Source: Mesorhizobium prunaredense (GTDB taxonomy: Bacteria; Pseudomonadota; Alphaproteobacteria; Rhizobiales; Rhizobiaceae). Taken from it: DNA of 64,000 bases. Below, piece after piece: positions 17,011 to 25,277 of the stretch. The notes beneath the pieces were generated by a model. That model saw only the letters and a list, made by a program, of their open reading frames with translations, was not told the DNA's origin and did not search any database. The first letter of the stretch is position 1; each line of letters starts with the position of its first letter. The translations under genes were made by a program, and so were the position numbers. The stretch spans positions 104,672 to 168,671 of the forward strand of contig NZ_FTPD01000078.1 of the NCBI RefSeq assembly GCF_900156895.1, written 5' to 3'.

Positions 17011-18414
17011 CTAGACCGATGGGTAGCAGAAACTGTCGGTAGAGCAGTCGCCGCCTTCAAGTCGGATCTGGTGCGTTCGATAGCCTTTGGGGAACTCGAC
17101 GAAGAAGTTGGTGTCGAGCGTCAGGCCACCATTGGCGCCAACATCGGCCTTCACCATCGCCCCGCCGCGCTCACCGGGATAGAACTGATCGTCCCAGGTC
17201 GAATAGAGCGAATTGGTCCAATAGACACGCTTGCCGTCGCGGCTAATCTCGACCATCTGTGGCCCATAGCCGAAGACCTTGCCACAGGGGTGCTTGGTCT
17301 TCTTGACGATCCCACCCAGTTCGACCTTGCCCGCCAGAACCGGCTTCATCGGGTCGCTGACATCGTATTGATGCATTTCACCCGTACCCCAACAAGCCAC
17401 ATAGAGATATTTGTCGTCGAGGCTGAGGTCGATGTCGGTGACCAGCGGGGGCACCGCCGAGAAACCCTTCAGAAGATCCGGCAGATCGTCGGCATTGGCC
17501 GGTTGAGGCGGGATGATCGCTGTCTTCTTGGCTTGGAACTTGCCATCTGCGTCGCGCCACCAAGTCCAGATCGAGCCTTCGAGATTGGTGGTATCGACCA
17601 CAACGCCGCAGAAGCCGTATTGCCGGACTGGATCATGCGCCGGGCGGATTTCGAGCGCCATTTGGTGATTGGCGCCCAGATCGATCGTCTGAATGTTCTT
17701 ACGCGCACGCAGATCCCAGAAATGCATGCGGTGGCCGTACTTGTTGGACAGTAGATCCTCAGGGACGATGCCGTTTTCGAACTGCGGCGGCAGGGCCCAT
17801 TCGGAACTGACCATGTAGTCGCGCGGCAGGTTCCACCAGAAATCGTAGTGCTTGTCCTGGGCGCCACGATCTATCTCATAGCGGCCAATGACATCGAAGG
17901 TCTGGCAATCCATGATGAAAATGCCCGGAGGACCGTCGGTACCGTCCTTGCCGCCGCCGCCGAGGGTCGAGACATAGATGCCCTCGGGTCCGCAGTGGAT
18001 CGTATGCGGGCGGGAATAGCCCGTCTTGGCAAAGACTTCTGCGGGTTCGATGATCTTGTGAATCTTGGCGGCTGTCGGCCCGCCCTTCACATCAATTATG
18101 TAGATGCGCGACGAACGCATGCCCGGAATGATCAGATAACGACGCTCCAAAAAGGCGTGGCCAGTCAGTGGTGATAGCGCCGAAGAACACGCATTCCAGC
18201 CGAAGTGATGAAACTCATCGCCCTTGTTTGGCATGATCACAGTGTGGACGATCTTGCCGAAATCCGGCGAATTTGGATCGACATTCACCACAGCCAGGCC
18301 GTCGGGTTGCGAGAAGTCCGGGCTAAGCATCAACGTGTAGGCCAGAGTTTCCGGCGGCCCTTCCATAGCCAGCTTCGGTGACGGATAGAATGTGGGGTCT
18401 GGTCGCAGATTCAT
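17011..18414 (-). CDS. Selenium-binding protein / methanethiol oxidase family
   Basis: This 467-residue protein belongs to the SBP56 family, whose bacterial members include methanethiol oxidase (methanethiol to formaldehyde, H2S and H2O2). Typical blocks are DEFHHFGWNACSSA near residue 67, RSSRIYIIDVKGGP, GYSRPHTIHCGPEG and LYVACWGTGEMHQYDVS. Many His and Cys residues could bind copper. No signal peptide is visible at the N-terminus (MNLRPDPTFYPSPKLAMEGP). GGAGG precedes the ATG. In described mtoX loci an SCO1/SenC gene and a mauG-like gene accompany it; here the partner is a membrane protein instead. Confidence 0.88.
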   Translation of the reverse strand: MNLRPDPTFYPSPKLAMEGPPETLAYTLMLSPDFSQPDGLAVVNVDPNSPDFGKIVHTVIMPNKGDEFHHFGWNACSSALSPLTGHAFLERRYLIIPGMRSSRIYIIDVKGGPTAAKIHKIIEPAEVFAKTGYSRPHTIHCGPEGIYVSTLGGGGKDGTDGPPGIFIMDCQTFDVIGRYEIDRGAQDKHYDFWWNLPRDYMVSSEWALPPQFENGIVPEDLLSNKYGHRMHFWDLRARKNIQTIDLGANHQMALEIRPAHDPVRQYGFCGVVVDTTNLEGSIWTWWRDADGKFQAKKTAIIPPQPANADDLPDLLKGFSAVPPLVTDIDLSLDDKYLYVACWGTGEMHQYDVSDPMKPVLAGKVELGGIVKKTKHPCGKVFGYGPQMVEISRDGKRVYWTNSLYSTWDDQFYPGERGGAMVKADVGANGGLTLDTNFFVEFPKGYRTHQIRLEGGDCSTDSFCYPSV

Positions 18415-18476
18415 CGCGGTATCCTCCCTACGCGTTTGTGAAACTTTATTTTTGGTGCTCTCTGTGTCGCTCCCTT

Positions 18477-18505
18477 TTGAAATGTGGCCCAGGTAGGATC
18501 ATAAT
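18477..18505 (+). promoter_or_regulatory. Probable sigma-70-type promoter for the sugar ABC operon
   Basis: TTGAAA (18477-18482) and CATAAT (18500-18505) are separated by 17 bases. They lie about 155 bases upstream of the start of the sugar-binding protein gene and point toward it. This is a pattern match only. Confidence 0.45.
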
Positions 18506-18660
18506 ACACCAAGTCTCCTCGTCTGTCTGACACCGCGTCGCTCTAACACTATTTACGTGGGCGGGCTTTGGGCAGAATATAGGGGTGGGAGGAAGCATTC
18601 GGAATCCTGAATAAATGCGCCCGAACGGCTTCCGACCGTTGGTTGCAAGGGAGGATAATC

Positions 18661-19743
18661 ATGAAACGTATTTTCTCGGTCGCGGCGTGTGCCGCGGCGT
18701 TATCGCTCGGCGTATCGAACGCCTACGCACAATCGGGCGGCGTCGACAAGGCGGTCGGCGGCTACAGCTTCGAAGAAGCCGCAAAGGAGGCCCCCGGTAC
18801 CAAGGACTTCCATTCGGCCGATGGTCACCTCACTTTCGCTATCGTGACACACACTGCCGGCAATGGCTTCTTCGATCCGGTCTACGTCGGTGCGACCGTC
18901 GCCGGCAACCTGATCGGCGCCAAGATCCTGCTGCTCGGCTCGGAATCGCCGACCGACGACCCTGCCCGGGAGATCGAAATCCTGAACCAGATCGTGCAGG
19001 ATCCGACGATCGACGGGCTGATCATGACAACGCCCCAGGTCGGCGCCTATAACGACATCGTCAAGGCCGCCGAGGCGAAGGGCATACCAGTCGCCACGAC
19101 CAATTCCTTTGACGGCACGATCCTCAACCGCAGCGGCATCGGCCACACCGGCCAGGACGCCTCCGCTGCCGCAATCGCCGGCGAGGCGCTCGTCAAGTGC
19201 CTCGCGGACAAGGGTATCGAGAAGGGTTCGATCGTCCTGCCGTCGTCGACCGCAATGGGCAACATCGAGGTGAACAATCGCGTCACTTCGGCTTTCAACG
19301 CCATCGTCAAGGGCTTGAAGGATGCCGGCAAGCTTGATGCCTTCAAGGTCGACGCGGGTCCGGAGAACACCGGTATCGACACCAATCCGAATGATCCGGT
19401 GAACGGCATCGTGACGCTGTTTGAATCGCGAGGCGACGTCGTTGGCGCGTTCGCCGGCAACAACGTGTTCACGCCGGCGCTTGCCAAGGCCGTCGCTCAG
19501 ACCGGACTGACCGGCAAGATCTGCGCCTACGGTTTCGACCTGGGCCCGGCCCAGCAGGATGCGATGAAGAGCGGCGATCTGACCGGCGCGCTCGGGCAGC
19601 AGCCCTTCTTGCAGGGCTTCTGGCCGGTCATGCAGCTCTATCTGGAGATCGATCGTGGCATCGCGGCGGCCAACCTCGACACACGCGCCCAACTGGTGAC
19701 GAAGGAGACCGTCGAGGACGTCGGCAAGCGCTTCGAGAACTGA
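18661..19743 (+). CDS. Sugar ABC transporter substrate-binding protein (ribose type)
   Basis: This 360-residue periplasmic protein has a Sec signal peptide (MKRIFSVAACAAALSLG, cleavage after AYA) and a periplasmic-binding-protein fold of the RbsB/Peripla_BP_4 type. Landmarks are DGLIMTTPQVGAYNDIVKAAEAKGIPVATTNS and GHTGQDASAAA. The ligand is probably a monosaccharide, but this is not readable from sequence. GGGAGG sits 5-10 bases before the ATG. It heads a three-gene unit with the fused permease and the ATPase. Confidence 0.92.
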   Translation: MKRIFSVAACAAALSLGVSNAYAQSGGVDKAVGGYSFEEAAKEAPGTKDFHSADGHLTFAIVTHTAGNGFFDPVYVGATVAGNLIGAKILLLGSESPTDDPAREIEILNQIVQDPTIDGLIMTTPQVGAYNDIVKAAEAKGIPVATTNSFDGTILNRSGIGHTGQDASAAAIAGEALVKCLADKGIEKGSIVLPSSTAMGNIEVNNRVTSAFNAIVKGLKDAGKLDAFKVDAGPENTGIDTNPNDPVNGIVTLFESRGDVVGAFAGNNVFTPALAKAVAQTGLTGKICAYGFDLGPAQQDAMKSGDLTGALGQQPFLQGFWPVMQLYLEIDRGIAAANLDTRAQLVTKETVEDVGKRFEN

Positions 19744-19763
19744 GTCCGCTCGTCTGAAATCAC

Positions 19764-19789
19764 TGCGGGAGGGCGCAAGCTCTCCCGCA
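19764..19789 (+). promoter_or_regulatory. Intercistronic hairpin between binding-protein and permease genes
   Basis: TGCGGGAG (19764-19771) pairs with CTCCCGCA (19782-19789) across a 10-base loop, 20 bases after the binding-protein stop. There is no T run, so it is more likely an RNA-stability or partial-attenuation hairpin that lets the binding protein be made in excess than a full terminator. Confidence 0.6.
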
Positions 19790-19822
19790 ATGCGGCAGCA
19801 GGGAAATCGACCAGAAGAGACC

Positions 19823-22078
19823 ATGGCGCTTACCGCGACCACATCGCTCGGCCGTGCGCCGTCCCAGATTGTCGGCGGCTGGGAGGTGGGGCTCGTTGCC
19901 TTGCTTTTGCTGCTCTATCTCGGCGGCGCTCTCGTCAATCCCGCGTTCTTCGGCTCAACAGGAGCGTTTCACTCGCTGCTCCGCGACACCTCGCGGGTTG
20001 CCATCATCGCGGTCGGAGTGACCTTCGTCATCGTCAACAAGGACCTCGATCTTTCGGTCGGTTCAACTTACGGCCTAGTCGCCGTCGTCTTCGCCAGGCT
20101 GTTCGCGCCGAACTTCCTTGACCTCGGCGTCGTCACGTCGGTGATCCTCTGCCTGCTGCTCGGCACGCTTATCGGGCTGATCAACGGCGTGCTCGTCACC
20201 ATCCTGAAGGTGCCGGCGTTCATCGCCACGCTGACGATACTTTTCATCGGCCGCGGCTTCGTGCTGGCGCTCACTCACGGCCAGGCGATCTACTATCCTG
20301 CCAAGGCGACCGGCTATCCGCTTTTTTTTCACCTCGGCGAGACTAACCTCCTCGGCTTCAACAACCAGATCGTGATCTTCGTCGTTGTCGCCGTGATCGG
20401 CGCCTATGTGCTCGCCAAGACGCGCTGGGGCTACGAGACCTTCGCCACCGGCGGCAACGAGCAGGCGGCGTCCTATGCCGGCATCCCGACCAACTGGGTG
20501 CGTATCCGAGCCTTTCTGATCTCCTCGCTCTGCGCGGCGCTGGCCGGCTTGATGTCAGCTGCCCAGGACAAGGGCGTGACGCCCCTCTACGGCGTCAGCG
20601 GTGAGCTGACCGCCATTGCCGCCGTGATCATCGGCGGCGCCTCGATCCTCGGCGGCCGCGGCCGGGTCGCCGGATCCTGCCTTGGCGCCCTGCTGGTGGT
20701 GCTGCTCGACAAGGTGTTGCGCGAGGGCTGGCCGATCACACGCACCATCAAGATCGGCGACGAGGAGATCACGGTCAACGCCGTTTTCTCGCTGCCGGTC
20801 GGCGCGGTGCCGGTGTTCCTCGGGCTGCTGCTCGTCGTCGCGGTGCTCATCGAGCCCTATCTCATCCGCCGCCAGGTGGCAGGGCGCCTCTGGGCCTGGC
20901 TCCGCGGCCGGCCGCCGCCACCGGCCTACGAGATCGGCGGCATTGCGATCGAGGGGGTGCAGACCAAGGGGGCGATGGCGACCGACATGGCGCTGTCGGC
21001 CACCGGGTTCGGCAAGTTCCTCGCCCGGCGCGACGCGCTCGCCGTCATCCTGACCGCGCTCCTGTGGCTGACCGGCCTCGCGCTCCGGCCGGACTACTGG
21101 TGGAACCTGTCCAACAGCTTCGCTATCCTGCTCAACTACACCGAGCTTGCGCTGATCACCATCGGGCTCACCTACGTCATCGCCGCCGGCGATATCGACC
21201 TCTCCGTCGGGGCGGTGCTTGCCCTCGCTGGCAGCACTGCCGCCTATTTCCTCAAGGTCCTCGGCGCCGACCCCGTGACCGCCGTGGCGATGGGCCTGCT
21301 GGCGGGCATGTGCGCCGGCTTCGTCAACGCGATCGTCACCGTCGGCTTCAAGCTGCCGGCCTTCATCGCCACGCTCGGCATGTTCTACATCGCCCGCGGC
21401 CTCGCCGCCTGGTTCGTCGCCGGGCAGCAGCTCACCGGCTGGCCCGAGGGCTACAACCTGCTTGGCCGCAAGGTGAACGACATCCTGCTGCACTACCGCA
21501 TCTCGCTGCCGGACGGGCTGCTGCGCTCGATCGCCGAGGTGGTGAGCGTCCAGACCATCTGGATGCTGTTGGTCGCCCTCATTGCCGGCGTCGTGCTCGC
21601 CTACATGCCGTTCGGGCAGAAGGTCTATGCGACCGGCGGCAACATTCGCGCCGCCGCTTATGCCGGGATCAACACCAACCGGGTGCGGTTCTTCGCGCTC
21701 ATGCTGGCGGCGCTCTGCGCGACAATGGCCGGGATCATCAACGTCGCCTACTTCCGCAGCTTCAACCCGGTAGCCGGCCAGTTCCGCGAGCTCGACGCCA
21801 TCGCTTCGGTGATCATCGGCGGCGGTTCGATCTTCGGCGGCTACGGCACAGTGATCGGGGCGCTCGCCGGGGCGGCGGTGATCACCCTGATCCGGGCGCT
21901 GCTGCAGCTCAACGTCCAGGGCTTTACCATGCCGCAGCACTGGATCAACGTCTTCATCGGTGGCATCCTGATCGTGGCGGTGCTGATCGACATCTGGGTG
22001 CGCCAGGCCAACATCTTCGGCCGCCTGCGGGCGCGCCTCGCGCGGCGCACAAGAACGGCGGAAACGACCCATGCGTGA
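19823..22078 (+). CDS. Sugar ABC transporter permease, tandem fusion of two RbsC-type domains
   Basis: This 751-residue protein contains two full ribose-type permease domains in one chain. Domain 1 (about residues 15-350) has VNKDLDLSVGS and AAVIIGGASILGGRGRVAG; domain 2 (about residues 385-745) repeats the pattern with AAGDIDLSVGA and ASVIIGGGSIFGGYGTVIG. Usual members have one domain of about 320 residues and pair as dimers. The linker around residues 350-385 is Pro and Gly rich. The ATG at 19823 is preferred over an ATG at 19790 inside the hairpin. The gene overlaps the ATPase gene by 8 bases. Confidence 0.92.
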   Translation: MALTATTSLGRAPSQIVGGWEVGLVALLLLLYLGGALVNPAFFGSTGAFHSLLRDTSRVAIIAVGVTFVIVNKDLDLSVGSTYGLVAVVFARLFAPNFLDLGVVTSVILCLLLGTLIGLINGVLVTILKVPAFIATLTILFIGRGFVLALTHGQAIYYPAKATGYPLFFHLGETNLLGFNNQIVIFVVVAVIGAYVLAKTRWGYETFATGGNEQAASYAGIPTNWVRIRAFLISSLCAALAGLMSAAQDKGVTPLYGVSGELTAIAAVIIGGASILGGRGRVAGSCLGALLVVLLDKVLREGWPITRTIKIGDEEITVNAVFSLPVGAVPVFLGLLLVVAVLIEPYLIRRQVAGRLWAWLRGRPPPPAYEIGGIAIEGVQTKGAMATDMALSATGFGKFLARRDALAVILTALLWLTGLALRPDYWWNLSNSFAILLNYTELALITIGLTYVIAAGDIDLSVGAVLALAGSTAAYFLKVLGADPVTAVAMGLLAGMCAGFVNAIVTVGFKLPAFIATLGMFYIARGLAAWFVAGQQLTGWPEGYNLLGRKVNDILLHYRISLPDGLLRSIAEVVSVQTIWMLLVALIAGVVLAYMPFGQKVYATGGNIRAAAYAGINTNRVRFFALMLAALCATMAGIINVAYFRSFNPVAGQFRELDAIASVIIGGGSIFGGYGTVIGALAGAAVITLIRALLQLNVQGFTMPQHWINVFIGGILIVAVLIDIWVRQANIFGRLRARLARRTRTAETTHA

Positions 22079-22853
22079 CGCGACCAGGCCCGCACCGATC
22101 GTAGAAATGCGGGGCATCGAAAAAGCCTTCGGTGCGGTGCAGGCGCTCCGCAACGTCGACCTCGTGCTCTATCCCGGCGAGATCCTGGGCCTCGTCGGCG
22201 ACAACTCGGCCGGCAAGTCGACGCTGATGAAGATCCTGACCGGCGCCTACCAGCGCGACGCCGGCGGCGAGATCTTCGTCGCCGGGCAGCCGGTGCACTT
22301 CAAGAGCCCGCACGAAAGCCGCGACGCCGGCATCGAGATGATCTACCAGGATTTCGCTCTTTGCGGGAATATGGATGTCGGTCAGAATATCTTTCTTGGC
22401 CGTTGGCCGCGCAGGGGCCTTTTCGTCAATCGGCGGAAAATGTACGCGGAAGCCGACAGTGTGCTGAAGCGGCTCAAGGTCGACGTGAACTCCGTCTATC
22501 AAAAGGTCGAGAGCCTTTCGGGCGGCCGCCAGCAATCTGTGGCGATTGCCCGCGCTATCTCCTTTCAGCCGCGCGTGGTGATCCTCGACGAGCCGACTGC
22601 CAATCTCTCGGTGATGGCGACCGAGCGGCTGCTCGAAACCATGCTGGAACTGAAGAAGCAGGGCGTTGCCCAGATCATCATCTCCCACCGCCTCGTTGAC
22701 ATCTTCGCTGTGGGCGACCGCGTGATGGTGCTTAAGCGCGGCGAGAACGTCGGCGATCGCTACATCAAAAACACCGACGAGCATGAGGTCCTGGAGATCA
22801 TCGTCTCCGGCACGCGAGAACACGCACTTACGGCCGATGAGGCAATGCGTTGA
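22071..22853 (+). CDS. Sugar ABC transporter ATP-binding protein
   Basis: This 260-residue single ATPase domain has Walker A GDNSAGKST (Ser where most relatives have Gly or Ala), signature SLSGGRQQSVAIARA, Walker B VVILDEPTANLSV and the switch His in IISHRL. Ribose-type transporters commonly use a double ATPase of about 500 residues; this one is the short, single-domain FrcA-like kind. Together with the fused permease the complex would contain one double permease and two copies of this subunit. It ends the operon. Confidence 0.92.
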   Translation: MRDATRPAPIVEMRGIEKAFGAVQALRNVDLVLYPGEILGLVGDNSAGKSTLMKILTGAYQRDAGGEIFVAGQPVHFKSPHESRDAGIEMIYQDFALCGNMDVGQNIFLGRWPRRGLFVNRRKMYAEADSVLKRLKVDVNSVYQKVESLSGGRQQSVAIARAISFQPRVVILDEPTANLSVMATERLLETMLELKKQGVAQIIISHRLVDIFAVGDRVMVLKRGENVGDRYIKNTDEHEVLEIIVSGTREHALTADEAMR

Positions 22854-22991
22854 CCGATCAGGACCACTTTTCCACCCGCTCTAAGTCCATCGAGATTGTG
22901 GCCCGAGATGGCGAAGGGACCGGTGTTGGCTTGAAATGCGCTTTCTCGCCGTTGCGCCGTGATCACCACCCGAAGGTCGCAATGATTGCGC

Positions 22992-23207
22992 TCAACGAGC
23001 GCCGAACCATTCGATGAGGATGTCAATCAGCGCACGCACCTTTCTGGGTGCAATCCCGCCAGGTGGCCGCACCACATAGATCCCCGCCTCGGGCGAGGGA
23101 TAATCCGCCATCACTTGTCTCAATGTACCCTCCGCGATCGGCAGGTCGGTAAGGAAGTCGGGCAGCGCAGCAATGCCCAGCCCAGCCAAGAATGCGGCGG
23201 TTCAGAA
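22992..23207 (-). pseudogene. C-terminal remnant of a LysR-family regulator
   Basis: About 70 codons on the minus strand match only the end of a LysR substrate-binding domain: AAFLAGLGIAALPDFL, a middle block and a terminal RKVRALIDILIEWFG. An in-frame TGA stands just upstream of the homologous part. The similarity ends about 15 bases before a family A repeat pair that begins near 23224, and no DNA-binding domain is present on the far side. The gene was therefore lost by deletion associated with the repeat element. Confidence 0.8.
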
Positions 23208-23223
23208 TAAAAGCGCTCTGTAG

Positions 23224-23410
23224 CGATCCTTCGCGCCCCCCTCTGTCCTGCCCTCTTTGCCAAGACTCGACATCTCCCCCACAAGGAGGGAGATTGGCCT
23301 TCATCACTGATTTCGCCAACCACCAGCCTTGCAAAAAGGACGCTGTCCGCGAAGCTGCCGATCTCCCCCCAAGTGGGGGAGATGTCCGGCAGGACAGATG
23401 GGGGCGCTGT
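23224..23410. repeat. Third family A repeat pair, at the broken end of a LysR gene
   Basis: Two inverted hairpin units (about 23224-23293 and 23360-23405) enclose a core with ACTGATTTCGCCAACCACC that resembles the cores at 6.25, 8.08 and 12.61 kb. Here the outward flanks (GATCCTTCGCGCC on the left, GCGCTGTCCCTCCG on the right) are the sequences that face inward in the other pairs, so the units are used as interchangeable modules. From 23455 to 23520 another GC-rich intergenic motif follows, without a gene. Confidence 0.8.
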
Positions 23411-23524
23411 CCCTCCGCGATCAAAGGTTCTGCACTGCAACAGCGCTCCGATGTCACGGCGTGGATCCCAGGGTCTGCGTCCGCTCCTTCGAAGCGGTGG
23501 CTCCGCGTTCGCGGGGCGATGCGA

Positions 23525-23958
23525 TCACAAGCGCTCGTAGGTGACGCGCCAGCCTTCCTTGGGATCGACCGGGGTGATCACCAGTTGATCTCCGGCGACC
23601 TCGAACACCCGCTGCAATTCCTGTCCGATGAGATCGCGCACCAGGGACGACTCAACAGTGATGGTGAAGGTGCTTTTCTCCTCATCGATCGCGACCGGAC
23701 CAAAATAGGCTTCATAGCCGTTCGCGGTGTAGGTAGTCGGCTTTGCAGCCGGGTCCGGGTCCATCGCCTGCACCGAGAGCGTGCCGCTTTGCGAGAAGAT
23801 GACTTGGCCGGAGTAAGGCACGTCGGCCTTCTTGCCCTTCGAATCGGTGATCTGCAGCGACGTCATGCGCCACGCGCCGATGATGGGGCCCTCCTGAGCG
23901 AGAGCGGGGAGCCAGCGAGGGCTAAAGCAGACATCGCGAACTTGAGCTTGGTCATCAT
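23525..23958 (-). pseudogene. Lipocalin-like exported protein with a frameshift in the signal peptide
   Basis: The mature part, from EGPIIGAWRMTSLQITD to the end KEGWRVTYERL, is a lipocalin-like (PF13924-type) domain of about 120 residues. In its own frame there is no sensible start. In the next frame an ATG at 23958 or 23955, preceded by AGGA, opens a perfect signal peptide, MTKLKFAMSALALAG. Adding one base to the run of four C/G at 23906-23909 would join the two as ...AGSPALAQEGP, with a cleavage site after ALA. Either the gene is broken by a one-base loss or the base is missing from the assembly. Confidence 0.78.
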
Positions 23959-23994
23959 CTGCATTCCTTTCTTGCAATTGGGGTGAAGTCCGAA

Positions 23995-25182
23995 CTAAGC
24001 GCGAGGGCTGGCGGCAGCGGCGAGCAGGGCTGAGCCCGCCAGCAGGGCGGCGGCGAGCAGGAAGGCGCTCCACCAGCCGGCAGTGTCGAACAGCATGCCG
24101 CCCGCAAAAGCGCCGCCGGCGATGGCTAACTGAATCAATGCGACCTGCAGCCCGCCTCCAGCTTCAAGGTCGTCGGGAATGACCTGAGCCATCCATGTAC
24201 CCCACGCCGCCGGAATCGGGGTGTTGAACAGCCCCCAAAGAACCAGCAGCGCAGCCGTTGCCCAAAGCACCGGTCCCACTGCGATCAGGAGCAGGGCGAG
24301 GAGCGCAAGCGCGCTCGGCAGCCCGATCAGCACGGCGGTGAGGTTGCGCCGGAGAACGAAGCCGGCGATGGACAGTCCCGCCAGGCCTCCCAGGCCCAGG
24401 CCCAGCAGCACTAGCGACAGGACGTTCACGTCGAGGCCGGTGACGCTTTCAAGGAATGGGCGCAGGTAGATCGACAGCGAGTTCATTCCCATGAATGCGA
24501 GCCCAGTTGCGGCCATGCCGATGGTGAATGTCCGATTGCGCAGCAGACGGAACATGCCGGATACCGAAACGGCCTCCATCGGCGGCATCTTCGGCAGAAC
24601 GGCGAACTGCCAGATGAGCGCCGCGAGGCCGACTGGGACTGTGACGAAGAAGGTGCCCCGCCACCCGATCAGTTCGCCGAGGAAGCTGCCGAGCGGTGCG
24701 GCGATGACGATCGCCAGTGCAGTTCCGCCCTGCAGCAGGGCGATCGCCTTGGGCAGGTCGGAGCCTGAGGCCAGGCGCGCCAAAATGGCCGTGGAGAGCG
24801 ACCAGAAGCCGCCGATCGCGATCCCGACCAGGGCCCGTCCGGCCAGAAAAACCAGGAAGTTGGGAGCGAGGGCAACAGCCAAACTCGATGCGACCAGCAC
24901 TGCCGTGTAGAGCAGGACGACCGTTCTCCGGTCGAACCTGGCCAGGAGCGCGTTGCCGAACAGGCTGGCGATCACGGCAAAGAGCCCCGACACGGCGATC
25001 GCCTGTCCGGCTTGGCCTTCCGAGATGGCCAGGTCCTGCGCAATCGGAGTCAACAGGCTCACCGGCATGAACTCCAGGCCGACCAGGAGAAAGGTCAAAA
25101 GCGAGAGGCAGGTGACGGCGGCCCATGGCGTTACCGCCCCTTCAGCCGCCAGCGTGTCATCCAGTGTCAGGTCGATGGCCAT
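23995..25182 (-). CDS. MFS transporter, drug/metabolite exporter type
   Basis: This 395-residue inner-membrane protein has twelve predicted membrane segments. FGNALLARFDRRTVVLLYT is the loop 2-3 motif A of the major facilitator superfamily, and the organisation resembles the AraJ/YdhP-like sugar-efflux or drug-efflux branch. The ATG at 25182 has AGGAG upstream; the longer frame reaches into the divergent regulator's promoter. It is divergent from the LysR gene at 25278, which most probably controls it. The downstream lipocalin-like gene is only 36 bases away. Confidence 0.88.
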   Translation of the reverse strand: MAIDLTLDDTLAAEGAVTPWAAVTCLSLLTFLLVGLEFMPVSLLTPIAQDLAISEGQAGQAIAVSGLFAVIASLFGNALLARFDRRTVVLLYTAVLVASSLAVALAPNFLVFLAGRALVGIAIGGFWSLSTAILARLASGSDLPKAIALLQGGTALAIVIAAPLGSFLGELIGWRGTFFVTVPVGLAALIWQFAVLPKMPPMEAVSVSGMFRLLRNRTFTIGMAATGLAFMGMNSLSIYLRPFLESVTGLDVNVLSLVLLGLGLGGLAGLSIAGFVLRRNLTAVLIGLPSALALLALLLIAVGPVLWATAALLVLWGLFNTPIPAAWGTWMAQVIPDDLEAGGGLQVALIQLAIAGGAFAGGMLFDTAGWWSAFLLAAALLAGSALLAAAASPRA

Positions 25183-25199
25183 TCGTGCGCTCCTGTCCG

Positions 25200-25277
25200 T
25201 TGACAGACTAGGTAGCCGGGCTGGTCTTGTCAGACTAGCAGCTATAATCTGCATGTCGTAGTGAACGGAGCTCACCA
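25200..25277. promoter_or_regulatory. Divergent MFS/LysR control region
   Basis: The 95-base gap between the divergent genes holds a direct repeat of CAGACTAG (25204-25211 and 25231-25238) and a TATAAT-like element at about 25243. These are plausible LysR binding and promoter elements by position, without direct evidence. Confidence 0.45.

Noticed and set aside
20555..22153. 532-codon minus-strand frame antisense to the fused permease
   Set aside because: The plus strand encodes an obvious double permease; the antisense product is hydrophilic, His and Asp rich and repetitive, a typical shadow.
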